Assembly: GCF_963678635.1 (NCBI RefSeq)
Contig: NC_087062.1
Coordinates: 88,699,845 to 88,763,844, forward strand
Length of the DNA: 64,000 nt
Reading direction: 5' to 3'
Source of the DNA: Symsagittifera roscoffensis
Lineage: Eukaryota; Xenacoelomorpha; Acoela; Convolutidae
In this document: positions 19,794 to 31,000 of the stretch, piece by piece
How positions within the stretch are numbered: position 1 is the first letter of the stretch
How the letters are laid out: each line of letters starts with the position of its first letter
Translations under genes and position numbers: made by a program
The notes under the pieces: generated by a model
Told to the model about the DNA's origin: nothing
The model's database searches: none
Seen by the model: only the letters and a program-made list of their open reading frames with translations

Positions 19794-20406
19794 TGTTAAA
19801 AAATTAGGATAAAACCGTCGATTTGTTAAATTGGTTAAACTTAAACTAAGACTAGTTTAAGACAGGTTGGTTTTAAGATCCCTACAAGTTTGTTGTAGGC
19901 TTTTATCTAAGACTAAATTAAAAGACTAGGAGTATCTAGGCTAAACTAAGAGTTAAGTAAAAAGGTTGAATTAAGAATTAGTTGCACAGAATTGGTTACG
20001 TATCAATAAAGATTAATGATCGGACATTAGTTCTGCCAAAAACCTATACTTTCGGCACGCAAAAAAAATGTTCTGGCTCAGGGGTGGGGTAGTGGGTAGC
20101 CTGGTCGGAAAAGCCCCACGTTAGCGCCCGATGGGTAGGGCGCTAGCACCTGAATGGTAAGAAGATGAGTTTACCCCACGATAGCACCCGATGGGTCAAA
20201 TAATAATTTATTTACGTAAATAATTGTACTGCGCTATTAAGGACTCAATAATGATGGCTAAAGCAACCAAGAATTAGTACGCTACTCTGCAATAGATCAG
20301 TATCATAAGTATACTAGTCCAGCCGAAGGGTTATCTTATCTGCGAAGAATTGCATTACAAGTTTTTCAAAAGTTATAGTTTTAATGTGTGATGTTACTAC
20401 TCCTCA
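19794..20406 (-). repeat. Probable 3' LTR of the Gypsy element
   Basis: Follows the last element ORF on the minus strand and has TG...CA ends (on plus TGTTAAAAAATTAGG ... TACTCCTCA). It holds a degenerate internal repeat (CCCATCGGGTGCTATCG and CCCATCGGGCGCTAACG). The paired 5' LTR is absent, so the borders cannot be confirmed. No clear polypurine tract adjoins. The flank at 19,774 carries an AACAAGACTGC MITE end. Confidence 0.35.
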
Positions 20407-20413
20407 GTGGGGT

Positions 20414-21164
20414 CTAAACGGCATCCCGTTTTGTGGCTCTATTAATTGTCCACCTTCTCAGTTTGTCGAGCGTCATTGGTCGTCCTAGAAGTTCTATCGC
20501 CGAAATGATAGAAGGGGTATTTAACCAGTCTGGATCGAATACGGTCGGTGTTGATGTTGCCTCAATTGATTCGGAGGGAAGGCCCGATGGGTGGAATTGT
20601 GTCGTCCGAACCTCAGGGCTGAATTGCACCTTCCTGGGAGAGATAGTTTGGAGGGTGATACAAGAAACTTTACTTTACTCGACTGATCCGGTCTTTCTTC
20701 AGATAAGTAAACTGTCGTTGGATGCGATGTCGAAGATGTCGTCGGGGGTTAGATCTACTACGTCGATTTGGTGGCTTTCCAACTCGGTAGTGGTCGCTTC
20801 GATCGTTGAGCAATAAGGAGAGATGTGAACTCGATGAAGTGCGTGTTCATCTGGCCTCTCGTCCGATTTGTCTACCAGGCTGGTAAACACTCTCTCCCCC
20901 AACATCGTCTCATAAGTGTCAAGCAGTTTTTTTAGAAGGAGGTGATTTCACTGGTGACGAGGCCTTCCTTTTAGCCGTGCCAGACAGTTTACCTTTTATC
21001 TTGGTAGAGGCCGGATCTTTTAGTTGATTTTCCATATCCGCCATTGAGTCCGGTCTAGCATTCCTTTCGGTATGTCTAGCATTCCTTTCTGCTTTCATTT
21101 TTACTAATTTTTGAATAGTGGGGTTTGCCCGGCAGGCTTGACTCGTGGTCACTTTCGAGGCCAA
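20414..21164 (-). pseudogene. Gypsy element 3' coding remnants
   Basis: Three overlapping frames: 21,164-20,919 (basic, ends SPVKSPPSKKTA), 20,905-20,699 (acidic, DVVDLTPDDIFDI) and 20,629-20,414. They continue the element's 3' region in shifted frames. They resemble no recognised domain and may be the remains of a long Pol C-terminal tail or a separate 3' ORF. Confidence 0.4.
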
Positions 21165-21939
21165 TTGGAAACCTCAACCGTTTCCGTTGTTCTTCCTCCT
21201 TTCTCAGGAGTGTCTCTCTGGAACTATTCATCGCAGCATTCCGCCTCGCAATATCCAGCTCTTCGAATTTGGCCTGAAGGCTTCTTTTCTTTTGGGTCGC
21301 CTTTGAACTTCTAAAACCGACGTTTCTTTGGGGTTTCGTGATTTTCCTCGGTCCCTTGGTTGCGTAAAATTTTACTAGTTGGTCTCTCTTTCTCGGGCTA
21401 GCCTTCTTTGGGGCAAGTTGTCTTTTAATAGCTAAATCAGATTTACGTTTTAATTTTCCATTTTTCAGTGTAACTGTGTGGTCTGACTCCCTTACTATTT
21501 CCTCCTTAAGTTCTCTATAGAATGGTTCACTCTTCGATCTATCCTGAACTTTTCTATATTTAGTGGTCTTACCCGGCGGGTTGTTCAACGCAGAGTTTTT
21601 GACGCCTAGAGCATCTCTCTTTTCAGCGCGGGAGAGAACTTTTACGGGAGAACCAGCGCTTGTACGGACATATCTCACTGCATTAGAGATATCATCTGAC
21701 GAAGATGAGTTATCGTCCAGATCTCCATCTTCAATATCGTCGGGGGTGTCCCAGTCTTGTCTTCTTTCCCGACTCATGAGTTTTCTGCCTTTATCTATAC
21801 ATAATAAGGTTTTGTTCCAATCAAGGTTATTTGAGGATGGTGTCTTGACTAAGTTATGCCAGATAGTATTTTGGGATCTACCAAAATGTGCTTCGAAGGG
21901 GGAGCAGTTTAACGACTGTTGCGCTACAGTATTAGACAT
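21076..21939 (-). pseudogene. Gypsy integrase C-terminal region with long basic tail
   Basis: Begins with a sequence typical of the integrase end (SPFEAHFGR), then runs about 250 residues of Lys/Arg-rich, low-complexity sequence with an acidic DDIEDGDLDDNSSSSDD patch. It is shifted from the integrase core by a frameshift near 21,938-21,946. The tail is unusually long for a Gypsy integrase. Confidence 0.5.
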
Positions 21940-22271
21940 TTTAAAATCTTCAGTAGTGCGGTTTCTAGCGACGGTTTTGGGTGTTCTTGTGCCATTACTA
22001 AGAGCCTTTCTTTGATGGTTATAATTAAGCGCTCGACCAATCCCGTAGCTCTATGGTCACCCACCGGGCTAAATATGACCTTTATGTTATGTTCGAGACA
22101 AAATTGTCTAACTTCTTTAGAGATAAAGCCTGACCCCTGATCCGTTCTAATGGTTCTAGGTATCCCATGTAGAGCTATGTATTTGCTAAGAAATTTTATC
22201 ATTGATTTAGACGATGTGCTCGATGTTATTTGTGCCGATTGAAATTTTGAAAATCTGTCCACACATACCAA
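21924..22271 (-). pseudogene. Gypsy integrase catalytic core
   Basis: DDE residues are visible: Asp5 (VDRFSKF), Asp44 (RTDQGSGF) and Glu80 (GLVERL). The last two are 35 residues apart, as in retroviral-type integrases. The triad is intact, but the frame is broken from the zinc-binding part near a T run at 22,277-22,284. Confidence 0.75.
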
Positions 22272-22641
22272 TATGTATTTTTTTTGTTCCCCATGTTAAC
22301 GGTAACGGACCGGCAAAAGCTAAATCCATTTTTTGATTTGGTTCTTCGACCGTTGGGAGTTTTCCGAGGTTATTATCGTTTGAGAGAGGTTTCAAATTTT
22401 TACCTGCTTTAACACACTCGATGCAGTTTTCGCCGTGAACTTGGATCTCGCGGTAAATTTTTGCCCACCATATATATTGAGTTGCCAGGCTTTTTATCGC
22501 GAACTGGCCTGGGTGGGCTTCATGTAATCTATGAAGCATTGTCGATCTCAAGCATGCCGGGATAACTAGTCGGTCGTCGAAATAGAGACATCCTCCGCTG
22601 ACGTGTAAATTATTATTGTAAGATTTATAGTATTTTCCCAA
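22207..22641 (-). pseudogene. Gypsy integrase zinc-binding domain
   Basis: An H2C2-type module: LHEAHPG (His40, His43) and CIEC (Cys73, Cys76), with YIWWAKIYREI between them, as expected before an integrase core. It ends by running out of frame into the core. Confidence 0.7.
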
Positions 22642-22933
22642 TTGTTTAATATCTTGTTTGCGGTCTTCCTCAATTGCTTTAATCGTTTTTTTTCAATACC
22701 AGGTCTTGTTAAGATAATAGAAACATAAATTTTGAATCAAATATTTCAGGCCACGAGAATGAAAATATGTTTATTTTAACTGTTTTCGAGCTTTTTCCGT
22801 TACTAGGTATTTTTTCCGCGGGATTATCCGATGGGTTGCTAGTACTTGGTGTTAAAGTATTGATGTTATCAATGTTGGAATGTTCAAGTTATTCATTTAG
22901 TTCAAGTTGTTCGGCCATATCTTTCAGAGTTTT
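22642..22933 (-). pseudogene. Degraded linker between RNase H and integrase
   Basis: The minus frame shows a hydrophilic spacer (STSNPSDNPAEK) interrupted by stops. No domain. Confidence 0.4.
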
Positions 22934-23848
22934 TTAATTAGTTGAAAAATTGATAATTTTGCAAGATGGATCACAGTCTTTGGTTCGTGAACATAAATTT
23001 TGGCACACTGAAATTTTAGAGTAGTTAACGATAGCTTGGAAAGTTTCAGCGGCGTTCACAATTCGTTTCTCGCGTTCTATTTCTTGACTGGTCATATGAT
23101 CTATCGACTGGCCAACCGTATTGCAATGTATGACGTCATGCGCTAAAACTTGCTGAGCGAATTTATTTCTTATTTGCGGCCAAGAATTTCTAGGCATCAA
23201 ATGATCAAAACCTAGGAGAGTACTAATTTGGTTTACCGAAGCGATAACAAACTTCTCGTCGTCGAGGGAAACTGATACGGGTTCACCCGATGGGTGTCGG
23301 GATAAGTAGTCGACAAATCCCATGTCCTTACCCGGTAAATGTTCGACAGTAAAGTCGAATGGTAGTAATTTGTCCGCCCAACGGGTGAGACGTGATTGGG
23401 CCGTTTTTGTGTATTTGTCGTCTTTCAGCGCTCCAATTAAAGCTTTATGATCTGTTAAGATGGAGAATTGTTTGCCCAATAAGTACTTTTTAAAATGATC
23501 TATTGTCCTCACTAGACCGAGCAATTCGAGATCATTGGTGCTATATTTTAGTTCAGCTACGTTTAAGAATCTGCTAGCGAATGCTACAGTTTTCCAAACC
23601 CCCCGATGGTCTTGTTCAACGGACGCGCCCAGTCCTAAATGTGATGCGTCGCATTTCACTCTAGTGTCCAGGTTTACATCAAAATGGTGATTCATTACAG
23701 TGTTACAGATTTCTTTCTTGATTTTATTAAACGCCTCGGCGTGCACCGTAGACCACCTAATTGGTTTATTCTTCTGCATAAGTTCTCTAAACCGTGCTGA
23801 TAAGATGTCGTCAAGATAACAATGGGTGTTTGGTAATTTCTCCGTCAT
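22934..23848 (-). pseudogene. Gypsy RT C-terminal end and RNase H
   Basis: 304 residues. The RNase H region has KCDASHLGLGASVEQ, a central NDLELLGLV Glu and ILTDHKAL, followed by SRLTRWADKLLPFDF and the DYLSRHP tail typical of Gypsy/Ty3. The N-terminus keeps only the last part of RT (RELMQKNKPIRW). About 15 residues containing YLDD precede it at a spacing that does not fit a normal RT, which suggests an internal deletion or rearrangement. Gag, protease, most of RT and the 5' LTR are missing: at 23,850 the sequence switches to a GAGCAGCAGTAATAACATA repeat. Confidence 0.75.
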
Positions 23849-23849
23849 A

Positions 23850-24184
23850 CGAGCAGCAGTAATAACATAATGAGCAGCAGTAATAACATAAAAAAATTAA
23901 ATGAAATAAAATAAAATGAAATTTTTTTTCTTCAAAATTTGAATTTTGCGCAGTAATAACATAACATATAATAACATTTATTTATGGAGCAGCAGTAATA
24001 ACATAAAAAATTAAATGAAATAAAATAAAATGAAAGTTTTTTCTTCCAAAATTTGAATTTTTTTATGAAAGTCGTCCCCCCACACGGTATATAAAGTCAG
24101 TTAAAAAGTCGAAATTTGTCTGAAGAAAAGAAACCCACCCCGAGCACAAATATTCCGTTACTTTCGTATCGAAAGTCGGAATAA
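23850..24184 (+). mobile_element. Rearranged F1 MITE fragments
   Basis: Three near-tandem copies of the F1 left-interior motif GAGCAGCAGTAATAACATA (about 23,850, 23,869 and 23,985). They are followed by an internally deleted F1 body that jumps from ATATAAAGT to CAGTTAAAAAGTCG and ends GAAAGTCGGAATAA at 24,184. It forms the truncation junction of the Gypsy element. Confidence 0.55.
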
Positions 24185-24235
24185 AAATTTTCATGTGATG
24201 TATTAATTGACTCAATCTGATTTTATGTGTTGTAC

Positions 24236-24281
24236 CTGGCTTTGCGCAGAGGAAAAATAAAAAAGATGAAACACAGCACAT
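24236..24281 (-). CDS. Possible leader exon (signal peptide)
   Basis: The ATG at 24,281-24,279 opens MCCVSSFLFFLCAKP and runs into a donor GCCAG|GTACAA (phase 1). It could join the internal acceptor of the 19,107-19,368 exon. The intron would then contain the Gypsy element on the same strand. The exon is short and could be chance. Confidence 0.25.
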
Positions 24282-24309
24282 AAATTTTCCACTTGTTTTT
24301 CGGATCAAC

Positions 24310-25407
24310 TAATTAGCGATTTTGAACAGTTTTCTATTGCTACAAAATACGGTCTGAACAAAAATGGAGAATGCTGGCTCTTGTTTGTTCGTTCGTAGTA
24401 ATTTGAGTTTTTGATTTCAATCTTTGGTGTCAAGTCCAATTTTTGAAAAAAATATGAAGAAAATAACATAAAATTGTAATTTCAGAAACAATTATCAAAA
24501 ATATGCTATTTTGATTTTCTTTTATTTACTCATCAGAACGACACTTCAAAAAAATCAATTCTTAGAGTTAAAGATTTTAAATTTATTATCTAAGCAAGAT
24601 TGTATGTTTTTTTGGCAACATTAAATACGCATAATCAAGTTTTTGGCAAATCTTTTTATCAAATTGAAAAATGACGACAAAACTGTGAGATCAAACAAAC
24701 TACTGCTTCTGAAACAATTTTGATCGCATTTCAGCAGCAAATTTTCATTTGTTTCTTTTCCAATGTTAAGTTGCCTTTCTAAGCTTCAAAAAGAATTATG
24801 CCTAAGGTTAACCGGCAAAACCCAGTTCCGATCTAAACACAAAACGTATGATTATGGCTCGCAGCTGTGTTATTGGTTTTTTAACCTTATTTTGAGATTT
24901 TTCCAGAAAGTGGACTGAAACAAGATACTAACGTAATTTCGATTAAATGAATAGTGTAAAAAAGAATAGGCCATTGATTACATTATTTTTCCCAATCCTT
25001 GTTTCTCGGCAAGAGATCAAAATCTTTCTGTAACTATCAGAGCGAGATATTAGTTTTTTCAAAGTCTCAAAAACACACCTTGAAATTTTTTTAATGTTTC
25101 GATTTTAGGTAGTTACTTTTCCATTGTCGCCCAGTAATAATACAGCTTTACATCAAAGTTTGAATTTGAATCCGACTGGAAAAACCTTGAAGCATTTTTT
25201 CATCATAATTTTCTCTTGAAATAATGAATTACGAACTGGTTGGAGCATTTTTGATTCTATTTAGATTCTAAATGCCAACAAAGTTTTGAAAATTTCTACT
25301 TTACTCGAACGCTTTTTTACATCGACAAAATCGGCTAAACTATTAGTTTTCAGTATCAAAAAATTGAATAAAAACACCAAACTGATGAAGGCTACGAGCT
25401 CAAAGTT
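24310..25407. other. AT-rich intergenic sequence
   Basis: No exon with splice support and no recognised repeat; only short ORFs. Confidence 0.4.
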
Positions 25408-25940
25408 AACAAGACTGCTCGTATCAGGGCGAAGCCTTGAATGTTCCGACTGCCCATTCAGGTTTATGGAGCAGTAAAATCATAAAAAAATTAAAAGTTA
25501 TAAAACAAAATGAAAATTTTTTTTTCAAAAACTTTTAATTTTTTTTAAATCATCCCCCCACACGCCATATAAAGTACAAAAGAATAGATTTCGCTACTTG
25601 TAACAAATCAGTTATGGCAAATAAGCTTCGTTAAACCAATTTGGAACGATTTCTAAGACGGATTAACTCTCCGCTTACGCGTTAATAGCGCGAAACATAT
25701 CGCGCGTTAATTGTCCCAAATTGGCCAAAATGGCAATTTTTAAACCCCCATAACTTTACGAAAAATAATCACAGGTGAAATATCTTTTCAAATTTGAGCT
25801 CAGGGTAACAATACCTTTTGAAAGATATAAAAAAATTCCCTCAAAAATGGCTAGTTAAAAAGTCGAAATTTGTCTGAAGAAGAAAAAAAAACCCACCCCG
25901 AGCACAAATATTCCGTTACTTTCGTATCGAAAGTTGGAAC
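25408..25940 (+). mobile_element. MITE family F1, unit 1 of tandem pair
   Basis: A full unit: left end AACAAGACTGCTCGTATCAG with a GGGCGAAGCCTT stem, TTTATGGAGCAGTAA, CATCCCCCCACACGCC, CGCGAAACATATCGCGCG, and right end CGAAAGTTGGAAC. It abuts unit 2 with no spacer. Confidence 0.7.
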
Positions 25941-26466
25941 AACAAGACTGCTCGTATCAGACTAGCCTTGAATGTTCGGACTGCCTTTTAAAGTTTTATG
26001 GAGCAGTAATAACATTGAAAATTTCAATTTTTAGAAAAAAATTCATATTGTTTTTTTTACATTTAATTTTTTTTAAATAAAAATCATCCCCCACAAGCCA
26101 TCTAAAGTACAAAAGGATAGATTTTGCTCCTTGTAACAAAACAATTATGGCAAATAAGCTTCTTTCAACCAATTTGGAACGATTTTAAGACGGATTAACT
26201 CCCCGCTTACGCGTTAATAGCGCGAACTATATCGCGCGTTAATTGTCCCAAATTGACCAAAATGGCAATCATTAAACCCCCATAACTTTATGAAAAATGA
26301 TCACAGGTAAAATATCTTTTCAAATTTGAGCTCAGGACAACAATACCTTCTGAATGATTTAAATAAATTCCGTCAAAAACGGCTAGTTAAAAAGTCGAAA
26401 TTTGTCTGAAGAAAAAAACCCACCCGAGCACAAATATTCCGTTACTTTCGTATCGAAAGTCGGAAC
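25941..26466 (+). mobile_element. MITE family F1, unit 2 of tandem pair
   Basis: Same landmarks as unit 1, ending CGAAAGTCGGAAC. The two units are diverged rather than identical, so the tandem is not a very recent duplication. Confidence 0.7.
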
Positions 26467-26989
26467 AAAAACTCAAGCATCAAGCCTGGACTTCGCTCAG
26501 ACAAATCATGGAATTCAAGCTTTAATGGAATTCGTTTTAGCGGCCTTAACGTGTTTGTCACCGGATTCCAGAGAAACAAATAATTTGCCAGATAGCTGTG
26601 TAGGTATCTTCTGATTCTAAATTCCTGTGATAAATTCCTCTAAAATATACATATCATGTGTCTGTAAAGTTAGGAAACTAGTGGTTACAATTTTTGCTAT
26701 AGTGTAAATTCGAGCTTTGGAGTGAAATGAAAAATATGAACGCTTTTGCGAGGTCTCAAAACCACAGCTTTCACGAAAATTCATTTTGCGACAATTTTCG
26801 TAGTTCAGAAACAGTTTCTAATGAAAACTAAAGTAAAAATAATCCATTTAATCGTTTTGTTGATTAGGTTCATCCTTGCCGATTTGTGCTTTTAAAACAG
26901 CTTTATCATATTTACCAAATTTTACAAATACTCCATAGTTAATTTGAATCAAACATTACAGCTTTTGTTAACATAAATTTATATTCAAA
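26467..26989. other. Upstream region of the small secreted-protein gene
   Basis: An open stretch at 26,513-26,614 begins MEFVLAALTCL and meets GTAGGT after AGCTGT; this is possibly an exon, low confidence. The rest is AT-rich. A T-rich ATAAATTTATATT lies just before the ATG at 26,990. Confidence 0.25.
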
Positions 26990-27207
26990 ATGCGTGCTAT
27001 TCAATCCATATTCGTTTTCTTACTTTTTCTGATATTTGATGAAGCACTCGGCCAAAAACGAACAATTGAGGATCTTATGAGAAGCAGACACAGTCGGTTT
27101 AACAAAAAAATTGATCTTACTAAACGAGAAAAGGCCATTCTCGATTTGATCAACAGTCAAAAAAATCATTATTATTCCATGCAGCAGGCTCATGCGCAAA
27201 AAAGAAG
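26990..27207 (+). CDS. Small secreted protein, exon 1 (signal peptide)
   Basis: The ATG is preceded by TTCAAA. A strong leader (IQSIFVFLLFLIF, cleavage probably after ALG) is followed by a basic, helix-prone region (KKIDLTKREKAILDLINSQ). The donor AAG|GTCAGC leaves two bases (phase 2), matched by the next exon's single-base start. Without splicing the frame closes five codons later at 27,223. The mature protein is unrecognised. Confidence 0.55.
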
Positions 27208-27936
27208 GTCAGCAACATATTGATTCGAGTTAGGCTCACATTGTTTAAAAATCATCGAAAAGGTCACGAATTACATATAGATATTGTACTAGTTCAGAAT
27301 CTCAAAAATCCACATCACTTCTCATAGACTTTTAAGGAGTCTGAGACCACGTTCATGTTTCAAAAAAATGAAATTGAAAAAAATATTAAGCCTTAGGCTG
27401 TCCTGGGGCTGTCCTTAGTTTTTTTTGATAACTTTCTCTTCACACGCAATGTCAACTACAAATTGATGACGGATTATTACAAACTAAACAATTTCATTAA
27501 TGAGTCATCTTTTCTTTTGAATTTTTTTTGTGGCAGTAGCACAGAAATCGAAAAATCTCCTACCATTTAAAAACTATCGTATGATGCTTTGCTGAGGTGT
27601 TATCTATAAATTGGGAGGAAAAAAACTCAAAATTAAAAAAAAAACGTATTTTTTAAGGGTAACAGTCGTTGAAATGCCACACGCTTAAGATAGAAGTTTT
27701 GTTGTATAGCTATTGGCTCAAGGCCAAGAACAATAATTACCGTGATTTTTGATGCTACTTTGAAGCCAATCTACATGTGGTTCAGTGGAAACAAACTTTT
27801 ACGAAAGTTACAGTTTCTAAGCCACGGAAATGGCCGAATGGCTCATAGTTTAATCCTTAGCTCAGTCCCACACAGAATTGTGACCAAATCATGGCTGAAA
27901 ACTTGTAAATTTCAACCTGCACTTTTGTTTTGCTAG

Positions 27937-28099
27937 GTACAAAACTGAGAACCCAAACAAGAAGCGTTGGTCTTTCACGAAGACAATGAACGCGTGGTTT
28001 GTGTGGGCCAAATGCGAGACTGACACCGAGTGTGAACACAAATGCAGAGACGGCACTAAACTGTACATAAGTCCCTTCTCTCTAAGTCGCGCCGCTTAA
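27937..28099 (+). CDS. Small secreted protein, exon 2, ending inside the satellite
   Basis: A good acceptor (CTTTTGTTTTGCTAG|G) supplies the base that completes an Arg codon. The exon encodes basic, Trp-containing sequence and a Cys cluster with spacing C-x5-C-x3-C (WAKCETDTECEHKC). After TKLYISPF the frame enters satellite monomers, which supply the last residues (SLSRAA) and the stop TAA at 28,097-28,099. Joined to exon 1 the protein would be 126 residues. The odd Cys number and abrupt repeat-encoded end suggest that the original 3' part was lost to, or lies beyond, the array. The Cys spacing is common in small secreted disulfide peptides; no activity can be assigned. Confidence 0.5.
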
Positions 28100-31000
28100 G
28101 TTTTTTTTTAAGTCGCACCGTCAGTCTTTTCTTAAGTCGCGCCGCTTAGGTCTTTTCTCAAGTCGCGCCGCTTAAGTCTTTTCTTAAGTTGCTCCGTCAG
28201 TCGTTTCTTAAGTCGCGCCGTCTGTCTTTTATTAAGTCGCGCCGCTTCAATTTTTTTGAAGTCGCACAGTCAGTCTTTTCTTAAGTCGCGCCGCTTAGGT
28301 CTTTTCTCAAGTCACGCCGCTTAAGTTTTTTCTTAAGTTGCACCGTCAGTCTTTTCTTAACTCGTGCCGCTTGGTTCTTTTCTTATGTCGCGCCGCTTAA
28401 GTCTTTTCTTAAGTCGCGCCGCTTATGTCTTTTCTTAAGTCGCGCCGCTTAGGTCTTTTCTTAAGTCGCGCCGCTTAAGTATTTTCTTAAGTTGCACCGT
28501 CAGTCTTTTCTTAAGTCGCGCCGCTTAGGTCTTTTCTTAAGTCGCGCCGCTTAAGTCTTTTCTTAAGTCGCACCGTCAGTCTTTTCTTAAGTCGTGCCGC
28601 TCAGGTCTTTTCTTAAGTCGCGCCGCTTGAATCTTTTCTTAAGTTGCACCGTCAGTCTTTTCTTAAGTCGCGCCGCCTAAGTCTTTTCTTAAGTCGCGCC
28701 GTCTGTCTTTTCTTAAGTCGCGCCGCTTAAGTTTTTTTTTAAGTCGCACCGTCAGTCTTTTCTTAAGTCGCGCCGCTTAGGTCTTTTCTCAAGTCGCGCG
28801 GCTTAAGTCTTTTCTTAAAATGCACCGTCAGTCTTATCTCAACTCGGGCCGCTTGGGTCTTTTCTTACGTCACGCCGCTTAAGTCTTTTCTTAAGTCGCG
28901 CCGCTTAAGTCTTTTCTTAAGTCGCGCGGCTTAGGTCTTTTCTTAAGTCGCGCGGCTTAAGTCTTTTCTTAAGTTGCACCGTCAGTCTTTTCTCAAGTCG
29001 CGCCGCTTAGGTCTTTTCTTAAGTCGCTTCGCTTAAGTTTTTTCTTAAGTCGCACCGTCAGTCTTTTCTTAAGTCGCGCCGCTTAAGTCTTTTCTTAAGT
29101 CGCGCCGCTTAGGTCTTTTCTTAAGTCGCGCGGCTTAAGTCTTTTCTTAAGTTGCACCGTCAGTCTTTTCTCAAGTCGCGCCGCTTAGGTCTTTTCTTAA
29201 GTCGCTTCGCTTAAGTCTTTTCTTAAGTCGCATCGTCAGTCTTTTCTTAAGTTGCGCCGTCAGTCTTTTCTTAAGTCACGCCGCTTAAGTTTTTTTAAGT
29301 CGCATCGTCAGTCTTTTCTTAAGTCGCGCCGCTTAGGTCTTTCCTTAAGTCGCGCCGCTTAAGTCTTTTCTTAAGTTGCACCGTCAGTCTTTTCTTAAGT
29401 CGCGCCGTCTGTCTTTTCTTAAGTCGCGCCGCTTAAGTTTTTTTTAAGTCGCACCGCCAGTCTTTTCTTAAGTCGCGCCGCTTAGGTCTTTTCTTAAGTC
29501 GCGCCGCTTAAGTTTTTTTTTAAGTCGCACCGTCAGTCTTTTCTTAAGTCGCGCCGCTTAGGTCTTTTCTTAAGTCGCGCCGCTTAAGTCTTTTCTTAAG
29601 TTGCACCGCCAGTCTTTTCTTAAGTCGCGCCGTCTGTCTTTTCTTAAGTCGCGCCGCTTAGGTCTTTTCTTAACTCGCGCCGCTTAAGTCTTTTCTTAAG
29701 TTGCACCGTCAGTCTTTTCTTAAGTCGCGCCGTCTGTCGTTTCTTAAGTCGCGCCGCTTAGGTTTTTTCTTAAGTCGCGACGCTTAAGTCTTTTCTTAAG
29801 TTGCACCGTCAGTCTTTTCTTAAGTCGCGCCGCTTAAGTCTTTTCTTAGGTCGCGCCGTCTGTCTTTTCTTAAGTCGCGCCGCTTAGGTTTTTTCTTAAG
29901 TCGCGACGCTTAAGTCTTTTCTTAAGTTGCACCGTCAGCCTTTTCTTAAGTCGCGCCGCTTAAGTCTTTTCTTAAGTCGCATCGTCAGTCTTTTTTTAAG
30001 TCGCGCCGCTTAGGTCTTTCCTTAAGTCGCGCCGCTTAAGTCTTTTCTTAAGTTGCACCGTCAGTCTTTTCTTAAGTCGCGCCGTCTGTCTTTTCTTAAG
30101 TCGCGCCGCTTAAGTTTTTTTTAAGTCGCACCGTCAGTCTTTTCTTAAGTCGCGCCGCTTAGGTCTTTTCTTAAGTCGCGCCGCTTAAGTCTTTTCTTAA
30201 GTTGCACCGTCAGTCTTTTCTTAAGTCGCGCCGCTTAAGTTTTTTTTAAGTCGCACCGTCAGTCTTTTCTTAAGTCGCGCCGCTTAGGTCTTTTCTTAAG
30301 TCGCGCCGCTTAAGTCTTTTCTTACGTTGAACCACCAGTCTTTTCTTAAGTCGCGCCGTCTGTCTTTTCTTAAGTCGCGCCGCTTAGGTCTTTTCTTAAC
30401 TCGCGCCGCTTAAGTCTTTTCTTAAATTGCACCGTCAGTCTTTTCTTAAGTCGCGCCGTCTGTCTTTTCTTAAGTCGCGCCGCTTAGGTTTTTTCTTAAG
30501 TCGCGACGCTTAAGTCTTTTCTTAAGTTGCACCGTCAGTCTTTTCTTAAGTCGCGCCGCTTAAGTCTTTTCTTAGGTCGCGCCGTCTGTCTTTTCTTAAG
30601 TCGCGCCGCTTAGGTTTTTTCTTAAGTCGCGACGCTTAAGTCTTTTCTTAAGTTGCACCGTCAGACTTTTCTTAAGTCGCGCCGCTTAAGTCTTTTCTTA
30701 AGTCGCGCCGTCTGTCTTTTCTTAAGTCGCGCCGCTTAAGTTTTTTTTAAGTTCGCACCGTCAGTCTTTTCTTAAGTCACGCCGCTTAGATCTTTTCTCA
30801 AGTCGCGCCGCTTAAGTCTTTTCTTAAAGTGCACGGTCAGTCTTTTCTTAAGTCGCGCCGTCTGTCTTTTCTTAAGTCGCGCCGCTTAAATTTTTTTTTA
30901 GTCGCACCGTCAGTCTTTTCTTAAGTCGCGCCGCTTAGGTCTTTTCTCAACTCGCGCCGCTTAAGTCTTTTCTTAAGTTGCACCGTCAGTCTTTTCTTAA

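Noticed and set aside
21563-22015. 150-codon plus-strand ORF
   Set aside because: Antisense to the Gypsy integrase region, which carries recognisable motifs on the minus strand.
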